From positions 2,232,001 through 2,296,000 of the forward strand of contig NZ_AP031496.1 of the NCBI RefSeq assembly GCF_042850945.1: DNA of 64,000 nucleotides. The letters run 5' to 3'. Made by a program: the position numbers and the translations under genes. Source of the DNA: Halioxenophilus aromaticivorans. GTDB lineage: Bacteria; Pseudomonadota; Gammaproteobacteria; Pseudomonadales; Cellvibrionaceae. The notes under the pieces are model-generated. The model was not told where the DNA came from, did not search any database, and saw only the letters and a program-made list of their open reading frames with translations. Below are positions 8,509 through 18,030 of this stretch, piece after piece; the stretch's first letter is position 1, and each line of letters begins with the position of its first letter.

Positions 8509-9920
8509 TGTTACCAAAAGACAGTGTGAAGAGCGACAATTGGCTGCTTTCCTATATGGATGATCTATTGGGAGAGGCAGGCCATGGCAATGAAGAAGAG
8601 CTTAGCAACGCCCAAGAAATGCAGGCATCTGACAGTGAAAAGGCTGCGGTAGAAAAACCACAGCAACAGTCTTTTATTGAAAAACACACCGCGCAAGAAA
8701 CGAGAAGGACCGTGGTGGAGCCTGAGGCTGATGTCGCAGAAAGTGACAAAACCGACAATATCACCAACGACAATATTGCCACCGGGGATATCATTACGGA
8801 AAATACTCAAGGTGAAAGCGATGAAAACGATCTTGCCCAGGCTCACAAAGAAACTTTGACTATGGCTTGCCAGGCCAGCTGGCCTGAGACGGTAGCCAGT
8901 AGCTCAGCTACTTTTCCCCTGGATGATATTGGTGAGGAAACTGTCCTATCGCCTAATTCCAGTGATCACGACTCTTTTACACCAGAGTTAGAGCCCTCGC
9001 CAGAACCAGATCCAGAACCCGTACCAGAACCCGTACCAGAACCCGCACCAACGCCGCCGCCAGTGATGTCCCAGCGAGAGCAGCAAGCTGCTCGCTCGAT
9101 AACGCCCATGGAGGAGCTAAATGCCGAGTATTTGGAGTTGCTTGCGCGTAAGCAGCGGGTAGAAAAACTGCTGCGTGACTCTACTTTACAGGCTCAGAGT
9201 GCACTTACGGTGGCTGTGCCACAACAACCTGATCTGGTTAAAGAGATTATAGCGCCAGCTCCCGCTCCCGCAGTACCATTGGCGCCGCCCAAGGCTGCAC
9301 CACCCAAGGTGGCGCTGGCGCCCAAAGTCAAAACGGTCACGCCTAAGATAAAAACTGTCGCGCCAGCTAAGCCAGTGGAGCCAGCCCAAACCGTGACCGG
9401 GGTGGCCACGCAAACCGCAGCGGCCGATACAACCACAGGGCTTAACAACCAATGGCAAGATGGCCGACCGGTTTGGGCACAAAACCGGTTTGATGTACTG
9501 CTGTTTTCGGTTTCCCAGTTAACTCTAGCTGTACCCCTGGTTGCTCTGGGGCAAATTCAAAAAATCAACGATGACCTAACGCCGTTGTTTGGCCAGGCGG
9601 ATTGGTTTATGGGGGTTATGCCTTCTAAGCTCGGTAAAATACGGTGTGTCGACACCGCGCTTTTCGTGATGCGCGAACGCTACCAGCCAGAGTTTCGTCA
9701 AAATTACCGCTTTGTCATTACCATTGATGGCTTCCCCTGGGGCTTGGCGGTAGATGAAGTCAAACAGCCCATCGCTTTGGAGCCGGCGTCAGTAAATTGG
9801 CGCGGCGCTCGATCACAACGCCCCTGGCTGGCCGGAACCATTAGAGAACACATGTGCGCGTTGATAGACGTGCCTATGCTGGGTGAAATACTGGCAAAAG
9901 AAGATAAAAACTGCCGCTAA
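8508..9920 (+). CDS. parP: CheW-domain protein ParP-like, proline-rich N-terminus
   Basis: Starts with GTG overlapping the parC stop by one base, implying translational coupling. The first 320 or so residues are low complexity: acidic, then a PEP-type run (tandem copies of PEPVPEP near 9010-9045), then Ala/Pro/Lys-rich. A CheW-like domain fills the C-terminus (about 325-470: FDVLLFSVSQLTLAVPLVAL, PWLAGTIREHMCALIDV). Vibrio ParP has this plan, tethering the array to ParC and CheA. The N-terminus carries LLSYMDDLLGEAG, a short amphipathic acidic segment resembling the CheZ tail. Function is inferred from architecture and context. Confidence 0.85.
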   Translation: MLPKDSVKSDNWLLSYMDDLLGEAGHGNEEELSNAQEMQASDSEKAAVEKPQQQSFIEKHTAQETRRTVVEPEADVAESDKTDNITNDNIATGDIITENTQGESDENDLAQAHKETLTMACQASWPETVASSSATFPLDDIGEETVLSPNSSDHDSFTPELEPSPEPDPEPVPEPVPEPAPTPPPVMSQREQQAARSITPMEELNAEYLELLARKQRVEKLLRDSTLQAQSALTVAVPQQPDLVKEIIAPAPAPAVPLAPPKAAPPKVALAPKVKTVTPKIKTVAPAKPVEPAQTVTGVATQTAAADTTTGLNNQWQDGRPVWAQNRFDVLLFSVSQLTLAVPLVALGQIQKINDDLTPLFGQADWFMGVMPSKLGKIRCVDTALFVMRERYQPEFRQNYRFVITIDGFPWGLAVDEVKQPIALEPASVNWRGARSQRPWLAGTIREHMCALIDVPMLGEILAKEDKNCR

Positions 9921-10071
9921 ATAATCTCGCCTTCTAGCCGAAGACTATTAAAGGGGAGCTGCTAAGCGCTCTCTATTAGTTTGGCATAAATGGTGCTTTT
10001 ACTGTTCGTGAACTACAGTGAAAGCAGAAGTTTGTTGAGATTTTGACAGTCGATTTCTGTGGGAATAAAAA

Positions 10072-10557
10072 ATGGCCACCAATACCAGTAAAACCAAAGC
10101 CAGTGAAGATCCAATATTGCAGTGGGTAACTTTTCATTTGGCGGGGGAAACATACGGCGTAAATGTAATGCAAGTGCAAGAGGTGCTGCGTTACTCAGAG
10201 ATAGCGCCGGTACCGGGTGCTCCGCCGTATGTGCTTGGCATTATTAACCTGCGCGGTAATGTAGTCACTGTAATCGACACTCGTAATCGCTTCGGCTTAA
10301 CGCCCGGAGAGATCACGGACAACACGCGAATCGTGATCATTGAGGCAGACCAACACGTCATTGGCATCTTAGTCGATAGTGTGGCCGAGGTGGTGTACCT
10401 GCGTCAGTCTGAGGTCGAAACTGCACCTAACGTGGGTAACGAAGAGAGTGCCAAGTTTATTCAGGGCGTGTGTCATAAAAATGACGAATTATTAATTTTA
10501 ATTGAGCTTAATAAACTGCTTACTGAACGTGAGTGGGCTGAGCTCGAAGACGTTTAA
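10072..10557 (+). CDS. cheW: Chemotaxis adaptor CheW
   Basis: Couples chemoreceptors to CheA. Single CheW domain over nearly the whole 161-residue protein: VTFHLAGETYGVNVMQVQEVL, APPYVLGIINLRGNVVTVID and the closing helix (LIELNKLLTEREW). ATG 10072 is preceded by a GGGAAT site. Stop is 15 bases before the next start. Follows ParC and ParP as in Vibrio and Pseudomonas. Confidence 0.95.
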   Translation: MATNTSKTKASEDPILQWVTFHLAGETYGVNVMQVQEVLRYSEIAPVPGAPPYVLGIINLRGNVVTVIDTRNRFGLTPGEITDNTRIVIIEADQHVIGILVDSVAEVVYLRQSEVETAPNVGNEESAKFIQGVCHKNDELLILIELNKLLTEREWAELEDV

Positions 10558-10572
10558 CTTTTGGAGGCCGTC

Positions 10573-11106
10573 GTGGACATTTCTACCTTATCAATCTATC
10601 TAGTGGTTATCGCAGTTGTTGCAGCGTTGGCGTTAATTGGTAATGTGGTGTTGTGGCGGCAATTTGTCCTTCTGGAACAAGAGCTAGAGAAGAACGCATC
10701 TTCTATCGAGAAAGAAGGGCAAATCACCTACCTCAGCCACATGAGCACGGATAAGAAGCTGCAGATGTTTGAGCAGCGTTTGCGAGCCCTGGCTGAAGAC
10801 CCAATGCTGGAGGCGCAAAAAGCACCGGCCGCAGCCCCTGTCAGCTTGACTGTACCACCTGCGCCTGTGCAGCCAGAAGTTCAGACGGAACACATTGAAT
10901 CAGACGAAGTACAAGCTGTTGAGGCGTTACTGGCCGATGCGGTTTCTGCCGCGCGCACCAATGAACCTGCAAGCTCTTTGAGTAATGCATCCAGCTTGTT
11001 TGAGCAGGGCGTGGATTCCGAAGAAGTCGCTCGTCGCTGTGGCTTGACCCGCGCTGAGGCAGAGCTAATGGCACTGGTGCAGAACAAAACCAAAATCGCG
11101 AGTTAG
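10573..11106 (+). CDS. DUF2802 membrane protein at end of chemotaxis operon
   Basis: About 177 residues: a single N-terminal membrane helix (LSIYLVVIAVVAALALIGNVVLW region), a coiled-coil-like stretch, an Ala/Pro-rich middle and a C-terminal helix-turn-helix-like segment (SEEVARRCGLTRAEAELMAL). I prefer the GTG at 10573 to the TTG at 10561 because GGAGG at 10563-10567 sits five bases before it. Proteins of this type routinely end the che operon after cheW in pseudomonads; function is unknown. Confidence 0.8.
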   Translation: MDISTLSIYLVVIAVVAALALIGNVVLWRQFVLLEQELEKNASSIEKEGQITYLSHMSTDKKLQMFEQRLRALAEDPMLEAQKAPAAAPVSLTVPPAPVQPEVQTEHIESDEVQAVEALLADAVSAARTNEPASSLSNASSLFEQGVDSEEVARRCGLTRAEAELMALVQNKTKIAS

Positions 11107-11316
11107 TTTTTAATTTCAACCAGAGTGTTCGCCGTTGCGAAAGGCGCGATTCAAAGAGTGCAAACACTGTGGCTTAAACACTCGCTGCGATAAACGCAGT
11201 ATCTAAGGTTGACCTAAAGTACGCACCGCTACTGGCATTTTCGAAACAGCGGGCAAACGAAAAATAGCTAAAAACGGCCGGCGAGAAAAGAATTTAAAGT
11301 TTGTTGTTACTATTGA

Positions 11317-11348
11317 GCTGTGCGAGGAAACTCGCACAGCTTTTTTTT
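11317..11348 (+). terminator. Rho-independent terminator after chemotaxis operon
   Basis: Perfect 10-bp stem GCTGTGCGAG / CTCGCACAGC with a GAAA loop, followed by eight T. It also lies downstream of the convergent yciK gene and could serve both strands. Confidence 0.92.
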
Positions 11349-11369
11349 ACTTTTGTATTGCCCATTTTT

Positions 11370-12125
11370 TTACTGGCGCGCGTTGAAATATTCACCAGAA
11401 ACATTTTCGCTATCGTCGGCCATTAAATACACATACAGTGGCATATGGTCCTCTGGTGCAGGCACACTGGCGGGATTCTCCGCAGGGTAGGCCGCCGCTC
11501 GCATACTGGTGCGGGTGCCGCCTGGGTTAATGCTGTTAATGCGAACTGGAATAGTCCCATCCCATTCCGCTGCCAGTATCTCTGTAAGGTTTTGCAAGGC
11601 CGATTTCGACACAGCATAGGCTCCCCAAAAGGCGCGCCCTTGCAGTGCAACACTAGAGCTGGTGGTTATCACGCTGCCGTTGCCGGATTTCTCCAACAAT
11701 GGCGCCAGCGCCTTGAGCATCATAAACGGCGAATTCAAATTGATCTGCATCACTTGCTGCCAGGAATCCACGCTGTAATTGCTGATCGGCGTTTTCGGCC
11801 CTAGGATAGCCGCATTGATCAACAACCCATCAATTCGGCCGTATTCCTGCTCTAGCTTTATGGCCATGTCTTCGTAATCTTTATCCACCGCTCCCTCAAA
11901 ATTAATGGGGTAGATTGCCGTGTTGTGGTTGCCCAGGGCTTCGATTTCGTCGTACACGTATTCGAGCTTGGCGATAGTGCGGCCAAGCAGTACCACCGTG
12001 GCTCCGTACTGGGCGTAGGTGAGTGCTGCCACGCGGCCAATGCCGTCGCCTGCGCCGGTAACGACAATGACTTTGTCTTTAAGGCAGTCCGTTGATGGTT
12101 GGTAGTTTTCTGGCAATGTCTTCAT
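11370..12125 (-). CDS. yciK: SDR-family oxidoreductase YciK
   Basis: Short-chain dehydrogenase/reductase of 251 residues, the usual YciK length. Visible: Rossmann nucleotide site VTGAGDGIGRVAAL, the NAA-type motif (LLINAAILG), catalytic Ser in ITTSSSVAL and the YxxxK pair in YAVSKSAL. Substrate unknown. First of a minus-strand group with mupP-ubiG-mtaD, the conserved pseudomonad order next to gyrA. Gap of 42 bases to mupP upstream. Confidence 0.9.
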   Translation of the reverse strand: MKTLPENYQPSTDCLKDKVIVVTGAGDGIGRVAALTYAQYGATVVLLGRTIAKLEYVYDEIEALGNHNTAIYPINFEGAVDKDYEDMAIKLEQEYGRIDGLLINAAILGPKTPISNYSVDSWQQVMQINLNSPFMMLKALAPLLEKSGNGSVITTSSSVALQGRAFWGAYAVSKSALQNLTEILAAEWDGTIPVRINSINPGGTRTSMRAAAYPAENPASVPAPEDHMPLYVYLMADDSENVSGEYFNARQ

Positions 12126-12167
12126 GGTGTCTTCGTCGGGTGCTGAATGAGTGGCTGTAGCTCTTGA

Positions 12168-12833
12168 TTAGAACAGGGTGGGTAATAGCTGTTGAAGCTG
12201 TTGAGTGGTGTGTACCAAGTGGTCGGCTTGCCAGGCGGTTAGTGGGTCGGGCTCGTCAAAATAACCCCAGGCTACGGCAATGGTCACCATGTTGGCATTG
12301 CGGCCGGCGACAATGTCGCGCTCGTGGTCACCGAGGTAAATCGTGCGGCAAGGTTCTGCTTGGAGTTGTTGGCAAGCAAGCAGCAGGGCCTCTGGTGCTG
12401 GTTTTGGTTCGCGCACGTGGTCTGGGCAGACTAAACTCGCCGGTGTGATGTTCAGCGACGGCATCAATGCTTCGGCAAAACGGGCCGGTTTGTTGGTAAC
12501 GATGCCCCAGGCAATTCCCTGGGCACTAAAGGTTGCGAGCAGAGAATCAAAACCGGGAAACAATACCGATTTGGACTGCCCAGAATAAACACAGTCGCCA
12601 TAGCGCTGCAAAAACTCTTGCAGCAGATGGTCGAACTTGGGTTCACCTGGCTGGCCGCCGAAGGCAAGTTTCACCATTTCTCTGGCACCCCCGGACACGG
12701 TGTTGCGAATGGTGCTCTCGGGCAGTGGATCTTGCTGGTGATCCACGCGCATGGCATTAAGCACGGCGATAAAATCTGGCGCTGTGTCCACCAAGGTGCC
12801 GTCTAAATCGAATAAAACCGCTTCCAGATTCAT
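12168..12833 (-). CDS. mupP: HAD phosphatase, probable MurNAc-6-P phosphatase MupP
   Basis: HAD subfamily IA hydrolase, 221 residues: nucleophile motif FDLDGTLVDTAPDF, motif II WGIVTNKP, and motif III/IV YLGDHERDIVAG. Often annotated as phosphoglycolate phosphatase (Gph). In Pseudomonas putida the enzyme between yciK and ubiG is MupP, which dephosphorylates N-acetylmuramic acid 6-phosphate in peptidoglycan recycling; the identical context here favours MupP, though sequence reading alone cannot separate the two activities. Its ATG overlaps the ubiG stop (TGATG). Confidence 0.8.
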   Translation of the reverse strand: MNLEAVLFDLDGTLVDTAPDFIAVLNAMRVDHQQDPLPESTIRNTVSGGAREMVKLAFGGQPGEPKFDHLLQEFLQRYGDCVYSGQSKSVLFPGFDSLLATFSAQGIAWGIVTNKPARFAEALMPSLNITPASLVCPDHVREPKPAPEALLLACQQLQAEPCRTIYLGDHERDIVAGRNANMVTIAVAWGYFDEPDPLTAWQADHLVHTTQQLQQLLPTLF

Positions 12834-13534
12834 CAGGCGGGCTTAGTTAAGTGCATTAAATAGTTAACGTCCACGTCGTTGTCGCTGAGCTTATAGTTTT
12901 TTAACAGAGGGTTGTAGACCATGCCGGTAACATCATTCACCTGCAGACCAGCTGCACGGGCCATGGCGGCCAGTTCACTGGGGCGGATAAATTTTTGGTA
13001 GTTGTGGGTACCCTTAGGCACCATTTTCAGCATGTACTCAGCGCCAACAATCATCATGCCGTATGATTTTGGGTTGCGATTTATGGTGGACAAAAATACC
13101 TGGCCGCCGGGTTTGACTAAGTGTGCAAGGGCCGCAATAACGCTTTCTGGTTCTGGCACATGCTCTAGCATTTCTAAGCAGGTAACAACGTCAAACTGGT
13201 TGCTGTTTTGCTCGGCGAAATCTTCCACCGAGGACTTTACGTAGTTGATGTCAACTTGGCTCTCAAGGGCGTGTAACTTCGCCACTTCCAAGGCCTGCTC
13301 CGCCAAATCAATGCCGGTCACCTTGGCTCCTCGCAGGGCTAAGGCTTCACTCAAAATGCCGCCGCCGCAGCCCACGTCGAGTAACTTCAGCTCGGCCACA
13401 GGTTGGATGGCTTCTATATAGTTGCAACGCAAAGGGTTGATGTCGTGCAGCGGTTTGAATTCACTATTGAGATCCCACCACCGATCTGCGCTGGCATCAA
13501 ACTTGGCTATCTCACTTTGGTCGGCATTGGTCAT
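12833..13534 (-). CDS. ubiG: Ubiquinone biosynthesis O-methyltransferase UbiG
   Basis: SAM-dependent methyltransferase for both O-methylations of ubiquinone. 233 residues; N-terminal signature FDASADRWWDLNSEFKPLH, SAM motif I LLDVGCGGGILSEALA, post-motif VTGIDLAEQAL, and CLEMLEHVPEP. Length and motifs are typical. Translationally coupled to mupP through a one-base overlap. Confidence 0.95.
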   Translation of the reverse strand: MTNADQSEIAKFDASADRWWDLNSEFKPLHDINPLRCNYIEAIQPVAELKLLDVGCGGGILSEALALRGAKVTGIDLAEQALEVAKLHALESQVDINYVKSSVEDFAEQNSNQFDVVTCLEMLEHVPEPESVIAALAHLVKPGGQVFLSTINRNPKSYGMMIVGAEYMLKMVPKGTHNYQKFIRPSELAAMARAAGLQVNDVTGMVYNPLLKNYKLSDNDVDVNYLMHLTKPA

Positions 13535-13589
13535 TGTCGGTTGTTTCCCTAAACATTGTGTTGGCGGCCTTCACCGGGCTCGGCCTGGC

Positions 13590-14954
13590 TTATTGAGCAT
13601 CGCCCGCGATGACGTTTAGCCATCGCTGTTGCCTGGCACGTAGCTCATCGGTGGCCAATTTTATCAACTGGCCTGCGGCCAATTGCTGCTCGCCAGCAAT
13701 CCATACGTCAGTTACTTGCCGGCCGCTGCTGGCGTACACCAGGGCAGAAAGCGGAGAGTATACCGGGGCTTGGCTTAAATGATCGAGTCTAATGGCGGTG
13801 ATATCCGCTTGCTTGCCTTTTTCCAGGCTGCCGATTAGGCCGTCCAAACCTAGCGCTTTGGCGCCATTGATGGTGGCCATGCGTAGTGCCTGCTGGGCGC
13901 TGATGGCAGTGGCCTTGCCGCTAACGGGTTTGGCGAGCAGCGCTGCGAATTGCATTTCACTGATCATATCCAGATTGTTGTTGCTGGCGGCACCGTCGGT
14001 GCCTAGGGCTACATTTATGCCTTCTTCTATCAGTTTGTGTACCGGGCAAAAGCCACTGGCAAGCTTCATGTTGGATTTGGGGCAATGCACCACTGAGGGT
14101 TGCCATTGGTGGAGAGCTTCAAGGTCAGCGTCGTTGATTTGCGTCATATGAACGCATTGGGTTTTGGGCCCTAGAGCGCCCAGTTGGGCTAATCGAGCCA
14201 GCGGTCTGAGGCCGTGCTGCGACTGGCTGTCGATGACCTCCTGGGCGGTTTCATGAACGTGTATGTGCAGCCCGCAGTCCAGTTGCTTTTGGGCGGCGGT
14301 TATTTGCTTAAATGTATCATCGCTAACCGTGTAAGGCGCGTGGGGGCCGATGGCAGTACTTAGCAAGGGGTTCGATGCCTGGTTCTCGCTCAACTGCGCA
14401 ATGGCGCTCAAATACTGCTCTGGGCCAGTTTGCCAGTTGCTGGGGAAATCAAACACCGGCGGTGCTAGGTGCGCCCGCATTCCTACCTCTGTGGCCGCCT
14501 GTGCGGTTTGCTCCGGAAAGAAGTACATATCGGCAAAGCAAGTTGTGCCGCTGCGAATCATTTCGGCAATCGCAATCAAACTGCCGTCGTAGACAAACTG
14601 GGGTGCGACATGCCGGCCTTCGGTCGGCCAGATGTGCTGCTCTAGCCAGGTTTGCAGGGGCAGGTCATCGGCAAATCCGCGCAGCAACGCCATGGCCGCG
14701 TGGCAATGGGCGTTCACTAGGCCTGGGAGTACCAGGTGTTGATCCAAGTTCACCGTATTTTCGCCGGTATAGTTTTGTTCTGCATCCGCTGATGGCAGCA
14801 GCTCAATGATGTTGCTGTTTTTGACCACCAGTGCGTGGTTTTCTAGTACTGTGTTTGCATCGTCCACAGTGGCAATCCAGCGGGCATGGATGACCCAATC
14901 CACACGGGCATTGGCGGGTGAACTGGCAGGCTTAGATTGATTGGCGTTGGACAT
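13590..14954 (-). CDS. mtaD: 5'-methylthioadenosine/S-adenosylhomocysteine deaminase (TRZ/ATZ family)
   Basis: Amidohydrolase of 454 residues. Metal-binding HxH in LVNAHCHAAMALLRGF, further ligands in HIHVHETAQE and the Asp of ALGTDGAASNN. The family deaminates MTA to 5'-methylthioinosine or SAH to S-inosylhomocysteine; Pseudomonas aeruginosa has a verified MTA deaminase of this type in the same neighbourhood. Divergent from gyrA and 55 bases upstream of ubiG. Confidence 0.88.
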   Translation of the reverse strand: MSNANQSKPASSPANARVDWVIHARWIATVDDANTVLENHALVVKNSNIIELLPSADAEQNYTGENTVNLDQHLVLPGLVNAHCHAAMALLRGFADDLPLQTWLEQHIWPTEGRHVAPQFVYDGSLIAIAEMIRSGTTCFADMYFFPEQTAQAATEVGMRAHLAPPVFDFPSNWQTGPEQYLSAIAQLSENQASNPLLSTAIGPHAPYTVSDDTFKQITAAQKQLDCGLHIHVHETAQEVIDSQSQHGLRPLARLAQLGALGPKTQCVHMTQINDADLEALHQWQPSVVHCPKSNMKLASGFCPVHKLIEEGINVALGTDGAASNNNLDMISEMQFAALLAKPVSGKATAISAQQALRMATINGAKALGLDGLIGSLEKGKQADITAIRLDHLSQAPVYSPLSALVYASSGRQVTDVWIAGEQQLAAGQLIKLATDELRARQQRWLNVIAGDAQ

Positions 14955-15322
14955 TGTTTAGAGGCTCTTGAGGCCGAGCTAGCGGCGGTTTCCAGTGGCG
15001 TTTTGCTTAGCTTAAATCGTTGCCCGCCAATTATAGCCAAAGCGCGTTGCAGGAGCATTAAAGCGTGTGCGTATCTTACTGATTTTATGGTACTATTCGC
15101 CGCCATTGTGCTGTGATGGCGGGCGTTCAAACGCTGCGTAAGGGCAACTGTTAGCGGTTGTACGTTTAGTGTGCAATTAAACGCTTGCTGAGATCTATTT
15201 ACTGCTTTTATCTGTGCCTTTGGCCAATTTTGGCCTGTATGTTTACATGAGTTGCGTGAATATCGCTCACTCAGAGAACATAGCCAGGAACTATCATTCA
15301 AACCGGAGCTAGGCGACCATTT
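14955..15322 (+). promoter_or_regulatory. Divergent promoter region mtaD / gyrA
   Basis: 368 bases separating the divergent mtaD and gyrA genes; must contain both promoters. A TACTAT hexamer at 15090-15095 is a candidate gyrA -10 element but I see no good -35 partner. A GGAGC at 15303-15307 serves gyrA. No coding sequence recognised. Confidence 0.5.
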
Positions 15323-17914
15323 ATGGCCGAGATTGCTAGAGAAGTTTATCCCGTCAATATCGAAGACGAGCTAAAACAGTCGTACCTCGACTACGCCATG
15401 AGCGTTATCGTTGGTCGGGCGTTGCCCGATGTGCGCGACGGCCTAAAGCCAGTGCACCGCCGAGTTTTGTTCGCCATGAGTGAACTCAAAAACGATTTCA
15501 ACAAGCCGTATAAGAAATCTGCGCGGGTTGTCGGTGATGTAATTGGTAAATATCACCCACACGGTGACTCCGCTGTTTACGACACTATTGTGCGCATGGC
15601 TCAGCCGTTCTCACTGCGCTACACGCTGGTGGATGGTCAGGGCAATTTCGGTTCCATCGACGGCGATGCCGCGGCTGCCATGCGATACACCGAAATTCGC
15701 ATGGAAAAAATCGCTCACGAGCTTCTGTCTGACCTCGATAAAGAAACGGTTAACTTTGTTGAAAACTACGACGGCAACGAACTCATACCAGAGGTCTTGC
15801 CCACTCGCGTGCCCAATTTGTTGGTCAATGGCGCTTCGGGTATTGCCGTGGGTATGGCCACGAATATTCCTCCGCACAACCTGCGCGAAGTCATCAAAGG
15901 CTGCTTGGCCGTGATTGAAGATAGCTCCATCGATATTGATCAATTGATGGAAATTATTCCCGGCCCGGATTTCCCCACAGGCGGCATTATTAACGGCCGT
16001 GCCGGTATTGTGCAGGCCTACCGAACCGGTAAAGGTCGCATCTATGTGCGTGCCAAAACCGAAATTGTGCAGGATGAAAAATCCAATCGTGAAACCATCA
16101 TCGTGCACGAAATTCCCTACCAGTTGAACAAAGCTCGGTTAATTGAGCGTATTGCTGAGCTGGTGAAAGAGAAAAAAATCGAAGGTATCTCAGAGTTGCG
16201 TGATGAGTCTGATAAAGACGGCTTGCGTGTGGTGATTGAACTTAAGCGCGGTGAAGTCGGCGAGGTTGTGCTCAACAATTTGTTTGCGCAAACCCAGCTG
16301 CAAAGTGTTTTTGGTATCAATACCGTGGCGTTGGTGGATGGTCAGCCAAAACTGTTGAACCTGCGTCAACTGCTGGACTACTTCCTTCTGCACCGCCGTT
16401 CTGTGGTTACCCGTCGCACGGTTTACTTATTGCGCAAAGCGCGAGAACGCGGCCACATTCTTGAAGGTCAGGCGATTGCTATCGCCAGCATTGACCCGCT
16501 GATTGAGCTGATCAAAAGCTCAGCCACACCGGCCGATGCAAAAGAGGGGTTAATCTCTAAAGGTTGGCCAATTGGTAACGTGGCACAATTCCTTGAGCGT
16601 GCCGGAGCCAATGCTTGTCGCCCTGAGGGGTTGGGCAAAGAGTTTGGTGTTGTCAACGGCGAGTACTTCCTGTCGCCGGCCCAGGCCCAGGCTATTTTGG
16701 ATCTTAGGCTGCACCGATTAACTGGCATGGAGCACGATAAGCTTCTGGCAGAATACGAAGAAAAGCTTAAGCAAATCGCTGAGTACCTTGAAATTCTTGG
16801 TGATCCAGAGCGGCTAATGGCTGTTATTAAGGAGGAGTTGGTAGAGATCTTGGAATCCTATGGCGACGAGCGCCGTACCGATATTCAAAGCTCCATGTCC
16901 GATCTCAGTATGGAAGATCTCATCACCGAAGAAGATCGTGTGGTGACCATTTCCAACGGTGGCTATGCCAAAACCCAACCTTTAGATGCCTATCAAGCAC
17001 AACGCCGTGGCGGAATGGGTAAAGCGGCAACGGCGGTGAAAGACGAAGATTTCGTTGAGCACCTGTTGGTTGCTAATACCCATACTACGCTGCTGTTCTT
17101 CACCAGTGCTGGCAAGGTCTACTGGCTCAAGGTGTACCAAATTCCTGTGGCTGGTCGCCAATCGAGAGGCCGGCCAATGGTCAACCTGCTCAATCTGGAT
17201 GAAGGTGAGAGAATCACCTCCATATTGCCGGTTAACGAGTATTCTGAAGACCAATATATCTTTATGGCCACCGCCAACGGTACCGTCAAAAAGACCCCGC
17301 TGAGCCAGTTCTCACGCCCGCGAAGCAACGGCTTAATTGCTTTGGCGTTGGATGAAAGCGACCACCTTGTAGGCACAGCTATTACCGACGGCGAATCCGA
17401 CGTGATGTTGTTCAGCTCGGCTGGTAAGGCCGCACGCTTCAAAGAGACCGATGTGCGGGCCATGGGCCGTACATCTCGTGGCGTGCGCGGTATTCGTTTG
17501 CCCGAAGATCACAAAGTGATCGCCATGGTGATTCCTGCGGAAGGTGGAAAAATCCTTACCTGCAGTGAAAACGGCTATGGCAAACGTACCGAAGTTTCGG
17601 AATACCCCACTAAAGGTCGTGGTTCCCAGGGCGTTATTGCCATGGCAGTGTCTGAACGTAATGGTTCAGTAACCGGTGCCGTGCAGATTTATGATGGCGA
17701 TGGCATCATGCTGATCTCTGATCAAGGTACATTGGTGCGTACGCGTGGCGATGAGGTTTCTCTGTCCGGTCGTAACACCCAGGGTGTGCGCCTGATCAAG
17801 GTAAAAGAAGGCGAGCACATCGTGGGTGTTCAGCGAGTTGAGGATTCATCGGAAGGAGAGGAGGATGAGCAGTCCTCTGGTGAAGAACCCAGCCCGAACT
17901 CCGAAGGCGAGTAA
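15323..17914 (+). CDS. gyrA: DNA gyrase subunit A
   Basis: Cleavage/religation subunit of gyrase. 863 residues: winged-helix/tower domain with catalytic Tyr in AAAMRYTEIRM, quinolone-determining region HPHGDSAVYDTIVR with Ser83 and Asp87 intact (E. coli numbering happens to match), then the six-bladed C-terminal beta-pinwheel containing the GyrA box QRRGGMGK (about residues 560-570). The C-terminus ends in an acidic tail (Glu/Ser-rich), as in other gammaproteobacterial GyrA. Quinolone-sensitive residues are a direct reading. Confidence 0.98.
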   Translation: MAEIAREVYPVNIEDELKQSYLDYAMSVIVGRALPDVRDGLKPVHRRVLFAMSELKNDFNKPYKKSARVVGDVIGKYHPHGDSAVYDTIVRMAQPFSLRYTLVDGQGNFGSIDGDAAAAMRYTEIRMEKIAHELLSDLDKETVNFVENYDGNELIPEVLPTRVPNLLVNGASGIAVGMATNIPPHNLREVIKGCLAVIEDSSIDIDQLMEIIPGPDFPTGGIINGRAGIVQAYRTGKGRIYVRAKTEIVQDEKSNRETIIVHEIPYQLNKARLIERIAELVKEKKIEGISELRDESDKDGLRVVIELKRGEVGEVVLNNLFAQTQLQSVFGINTVALVDGQPKLLNLRQLLDYFLLHRRSVVTRRTVYLLRKARERGHILEGQAIAIASIDPLIELIKSSATPADAKEGLISKGWPIGNVAQFLERAGANACRPEGLGKEFGVVNGEYFLSPAQAQAILDLRLHRLTGMEHDKLLAEYEEKLKQIAEYLEILGDPERLMAVIKEELVEILESYGDERRTDIQSSMSDLSMEDLITEEDRVVTISNGGYAKTQPLDAYQAQRRGGMGKAATAVKDEDFVEHLLVANTHTTLLFFTSAGKVYWLKVYQIPVAGRQSRGRPMVNLLNLDEGERITSILPVNEYSEDQYIFMATANGTVKKTPLSQFSRPRSNGLIALALDESDHLVGTAITDGESDVMLFSSAGKAARFKETDVRAMGRTSRGVRGIRLPEDHKVIAMVIPAEGGKILTCSENGYGKRTEVSEYPTKGRGSQGVIAMAVSERNGSVTGAVQIYDGDGIMLISDQGTLVRTRGDEVSLSGRNTQGVRLIKVKEGEHIVGVQRVEDSSEGEEDEQSSGEEPSPNSEGE

Positions 17915-18030
17915 AACCTGGTAAAAAATGATTCAATTTGCGGCTGTATTTTCGCCAACTGGCTCACTGCGTGGTCGGTTGGCGCTACAATGCCGTCGCC
18001 CCCAGTTAACCAACCAGCGGAAAACGAACC

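Noticed and set aside
9000..9050. Short tandem repeat, possible phase-variable tract
   Set aside because: The repeat units are multiples of three and encode PEP-type repeats in the ParP linker, so copy changes would not shift the frame.
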